DNA of 8,437 bases from Flammeovirgaceae bacterium (GTDB lineage Bacteria; Bacteroidota; Bacteroidia; Cytophagales; Cyclobacteriaceae): positions 1 through 8,437 of the forward strand of contig CANGUI010000065.1 of NCBI GenBank assembly GCA_947457025.1, read 5' to 3'. Shown piece after piece: positions 6,707 to 8,437 of this stretch. The notes under the pieces are model-generated. The model did no database searches, was not told where the DNA came from, and was given only the letters and a program-made list of their open reading frames with translations. Each line of letters opens with the position of its first letter. Within the stretch, counting starts at the first letter, position 1. Made by a program: the position numbers and the translations under genes.

Positions 6707-7201
6707 GCACACGCCGAAGTCGGAGCGCAGGCGTCCATTTGCGGGTGCGGTTACGCCTCGCCCAATATTACCACCGGCGAGAATGATGTCGCGGCCTGGG
6801 CCCGTTTCAGCCAGATGTATCTTGACGTTGGCCACAAGTTCTTTCATGCCTGTGTAGGTGATGGGTGTCTCATCTGCCAGCCGGGTAAGGTGTGTTTCGG
6901 AGAGGCCGGTTTTGGCCGCCAAAGGCGCGAGCTGGGCAGCCACTGCCGCTCCCGTTTCGCTGATGTATCCCAAATGGAGGTGAACCGGGTGGGTCGCAGC
7001 ACCATCCGTGCCGCTCAGGTTCACCACTACTGAGGTCGACTCATCTGTGCGTTCTTTCAAGGTAACCGTGCCGCTAAGGTTGTAAAGACTACCCGTCTGC
7101 AGGCTGTAGGTTACTTCATTTCCGGTATAAACGCTTGCGTACTTGTCCTCGCAGGCAATCAGCACCCCAAGGAATACCACCGTTACCGACAGAGTCTTCA
7201 T
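6695..7201 (-). CDS. CHRD-like (SOD-fold-like) lipoprotein
   Basis: A 168-residue secreted lipoprotein. Residues 1-16 form a signal peptide ending in LIA before Cys17, a good lipobox, so the mature protein is probably anchored in the cell envelope. The body resembles CHRD-domain lipoproteins of Bacteroidota: GTVTLKERTDESTSVVVNLSGT (44-65), HPVHLHLG (71-78), then DETPITYTGMKELVANVKIHLAE (110-132) and ILAGGNIG. Histidines 71, 74, 76 and 129 sit in a pattern reminiscent of the metal ligands of Cu/Zn superoxide dismutase, but metal binding or enzyme activity is not shown, and family members have no agreed function. The start at 7201 directly precedes the signal peptide; the upstream sequence is A/T-rich without a Shine-Dalgarno. 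It is convergent with the helicase gene and divergent from the LPP20-like gene, with 121 nt between the two start codons. Confidence 0.82.
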   Translation of the reverse strand: MKTLSVTVVFLGVLIACEDKYASVYTGNEVTYSLQTGSLYNLSGTVTLKERTDESTSVVVNLSGTDGAATHPVHLHLGYISETGAAVAAQLAPLAAKTGLSETHLTRLADETPITYTGMKELVANVKIHLAETGPGRDIILAGGNIGRGVTAPANGRLRSDFGVCKSE

Positions 7202-7211
7202 ATCACGTGAT
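7202..7211. promoter_or_regulatory. 10-bp perfect palindrome abutting the CHRD-like start codon
   Basis: ATCACGTGAT (7202-7211) is fully self-complementary and touches the start codon of the minus-strand lipoprotein gene. It could be a dimeric regulator half-site pair or a small hairpin-prone element over the ribosome-binding region. No regulator is identified, and a 10-bp palindrome can occur by chance. Confidence 0.3.
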
Positions 7212-7218
7212 TTTTATC

Positions 7219-7226
7219 CAAAATTA
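7219..7226 (-). promoter_or_regulatory. Candidate -7 element for the CHRD-like gene
   Basis: On the minus strand this reads TAATTTTG, matching TAnnTTTG. It would start transcription only about 10 nt before the start codon, giving a very short leader, and no TTG is found at the usual -33 spacing. The region is A/T-rich, which raises the chance of a random match. Confidence 0.3.
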
Positions 7227-7239
7227 AAAAAATAACCCC

Positions 7240-7273
7240 TTGTTCCGTAAAATCGTTCAACCCGATAGATTTG
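7240..7273 (+). promoter_or_regulatory. Bacteroidota-type promoter for the LPP20-like gene
   Basis: TTG at 7240-7242 and TAGATTTG at 7266-7273 match the -33 and -7 elements of Bacteroidota housekeeping promoters, with a 23-nt spacer at the upper end of the reported range. The predicted transcript starts near 7280, about 43 nt before the lipoprotein start codon. Confidence 0.55.
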
Positions 7274-7287
7274 TTGCCGGTATTGGC

Positions 7288-7323
7288 ATGGATTCTGATT
7301 ATCTCAACGTGAAAAAAGCCTGA
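7288..7323 (+). CDS. Possible 11-codon leader ORF ending on the LPP20-like start codon
   Basis: ATG at 7288 encodes MDSDYLNVKKA and stops at TGA 7321-7323, which shares its last base with the ATG of the lipoprotein gene (TGATG). It lies only about 8 nt after the predicted transcription start, so it would be almost leaderless. Terminating ribosomes could reinitiate at the next gene. This may be a chance arrangement. Confidence 0.22.
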   Translation: MDSDYLNVKKA

Positions 7324-8437
7324 TGGTAAATCGTTTGGTGTTGATTTTGGGTGTGGTGCTGGGCGCTTGCAGCCCTTCAGCGCGCCCTTCTGCCGGCAAA
7401 GAGCCGGTAAAGCCCCCGCCCGTCTGGTTATCCGCCAAGCCAGCCAGTGATTCATATTATGTGGGTATTGGTCATAGTACAAAAACGGGAGACAATAATT
7501 ATATCCAGATGGCCAAGAAAAGTGCTCTTCAAGACTTGGTCTCCGAAATCAAGGTAACAGTTTCCTCAACTTCGGTACTGACATCGATTGATGAGAACAA
7601 AGAGTTTCGCGACAAGTACGAGCAGATTATCCAAACCGAAGCGGCGGATGAAATTGAAGAGTTTGAGCAGGTAGACGTCTGGGAGGATGATCGGAATTTT
7701 TGGGTGTACTACCGGCTTTCCAAGCAGCGTTATCGCGAAATTAAGGCCGCACAAAAACGCGATGCCGTGGCCCTCGCCCTTGATTTGTTCAGCAAAGCCC
7801 GCCAGTCGGAAAAATCCGGAAAGGAAGTGCAGGCTCTCGGTTTTTATTTTCAGGGCTTCCGGGCGATTGAGAAATACCTGGCGGAACCGATCAGGCTGGT
7901 TTACGAAGGCAACGAAATCCTGCTTACCACCGAAATATTTACCAGTTTGCAGCAGCTGCTGAGTCGCATCGAAATTTCGGCCACACCAGCATCCATTGAT
8001 CTGAACCGCCGGGTGGCGGCAGGTTCGCAGGCGATCACCCTAAATGCATTCCTGAAAGAGAATAAGCGAGCCATTGAAGGTTTGCCACTTCTGGCTGCGT
8101 TTGAAAAAGGCGCGGGCGATGTTTTCCCGTCCTATAAAACCGATGCCGGCGGCAAGGCAACGATGCTGCTGACGAAGATCGGATCGCGCGACCTTGAGCA
8201 AACGGTGGCCGTTCGCCTTGATCTTGCCGCCTTTGCCGGAGGCAACCCAAGTGAAATCTATGCACTTATCGTACGAAAGATGATGGTGCCCAAGGCCGTT
8301 GTTCTGTTGCGGGTAAAGCGCCCGCTGGTATATCTGGTTGCCGAAGAAAAAATGTTTGGCGTTACACGGTCCAGCCTGCAGGTTACCAACCGCATCAAAA
8401 ACTACCTGACCAGCAATGGGTTCGAGTTTACGGACAA
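7323..8437 (+). CDS. LPP20-like envelope lipoprotein (3' end outside window)
   Basis: The frame runs from ATG 7323 to the window end without a stop: 371 codons plus 2 nt. Residues 1-15 are a signal peptide with lipobox LGA-C16, predicting a lipid-anchored envelope protein. Residues about 33-135 (PPVWLSAKPASDSYYVGIGHS, then AKKSALQDLVSEIKVTVSS) resemble the LPP20 domain, whose members often act in envelope or outer-membrane assembly. A helical region follows. Residues about 250-305 (LPLLAAFEKGAGDVFPSYKTDAGGKATMLLTKI) look like an Ig-like beta-sandwich. From about 335, VYLVAEEKMFG...IKNYLTSNGFEF resembles the start of another alpha/beta domain. The exact role is unknown. The start is chosen because it gives a clean signal peptide; a Bacteroidota promoter lies upstream. 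No partner gene is visible in the window. Confidence 0.85.
   Translation, partial: MVNRLVLILGVVLGACSPSARPSAGKEPVKPPPVWLSAKPASDSYYVGIGHSTKTGDNNYIQMAKKSALQDLVSEIKVTVSSTSVLTSIDENKEFRDKYEQIIQTEAADEIEEFEQVDVWEDDRNFWVYYRLSKQRYREIKAAQKRDAVALALDLFSKARQSEKSGKEVQALGFYFQGFRAIEKYLAEPIRLVYEGNEILLTTEIFTSLQQLLSRIEISATPASIDLNRRVAAGSQAITLNAFLKENKRAIEGLPLLAAFEKGAGDVFPSYKTDAGGKATMLLTKIGSRDLEQTVAVRLDLAAFAGGNPSEIYALIVRKMMVPKAVVLLRVKRPLVYLVAEEKMFGVTRSSLQVTNRIKNYLTSNGFEFTD

Noticed and set aside
7198..7482. 94-codon minus-strand frame over the divergent intergenic region
   Set aside because: It overlaps the start and signal peptide of the LPP20-like gene and the promoter elements; no motif supports it.

Overview
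The window looks like chromosomal DNA from a Bacteroidota bacterium, probably of the Cytophagales type with moderate G+C (estimated by eye). Two upstream regions carry matches to the Bacteroidota -7 promoter consensus TAnnTTTG. Start codons lack clear Shine-Dalgarno sequences and often sit in A-rich context. The protein families (AlkB, DEAD-box helicase with a DbpA-type tail, CHRD-like lipoprotein, LPP20-like lipoprotein) also fit. The lineage call is an inference; no rRNA or other phylogenetic marker is present.

Layout, left to right. (1) 1-3599, plus strand: a tight three-gene run with the 3' part of an alpha/beta hydrolase, fdhD (formate dehydrogenase accessory sulfurtransferase) overlapping it by 4 nt, and 12 nt later an FdhF/YdeP-family molybdopterin oxidoreductase. 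FdhD is the likely maturation factor for the enzyme encoded next to it. The catalytic position is Cys, not selenocysteine, and no electron-transfer subunit is adjacent. (2) 3604-4701, minus strand: an AlkB-type membrane di-iron alkane hydroxylase, convergent with the oxidoreductase and separated from it by 4 nt. A hairpin covers both stop codons. (3) 4702-4949: a divergent intergenic region with a -7 element, an imperfect direct repeat and a possible 23-codon leader ORF ending on the helicase start codon. (4) 4950-6638, plus strand: a DEAD-box RNA helicase. (5) 6695-7201, minus strand: a small CHRD-like lipoprotein, convergent with the helicase; an inverted repeat spans the junction. (6) 7202-7322: a divergent intergenic region with promoter elements, a 10-bp palindrome and an 11-codon possible leader ORF. 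(7) 7323 to the window end, plus strand: an LPP20-like lipoprotein, truncated by the window.

Functionally this is mostly ordinary core or accessory metabolism. The hydrolase-fdhD-ydeP run is the only clear operon, and the other genes look like single transcription units. I see no mobile element, CRISPR array, tRNA or rRNA, and no convincing undescribed multi-gene system. The points most worth a second look are small-scale: the architecture of the helicase leader, the terminator hairpin built over two convergent stop codons, and the orphan formate-dehydrogenase-like enzyme with its own FdhD.
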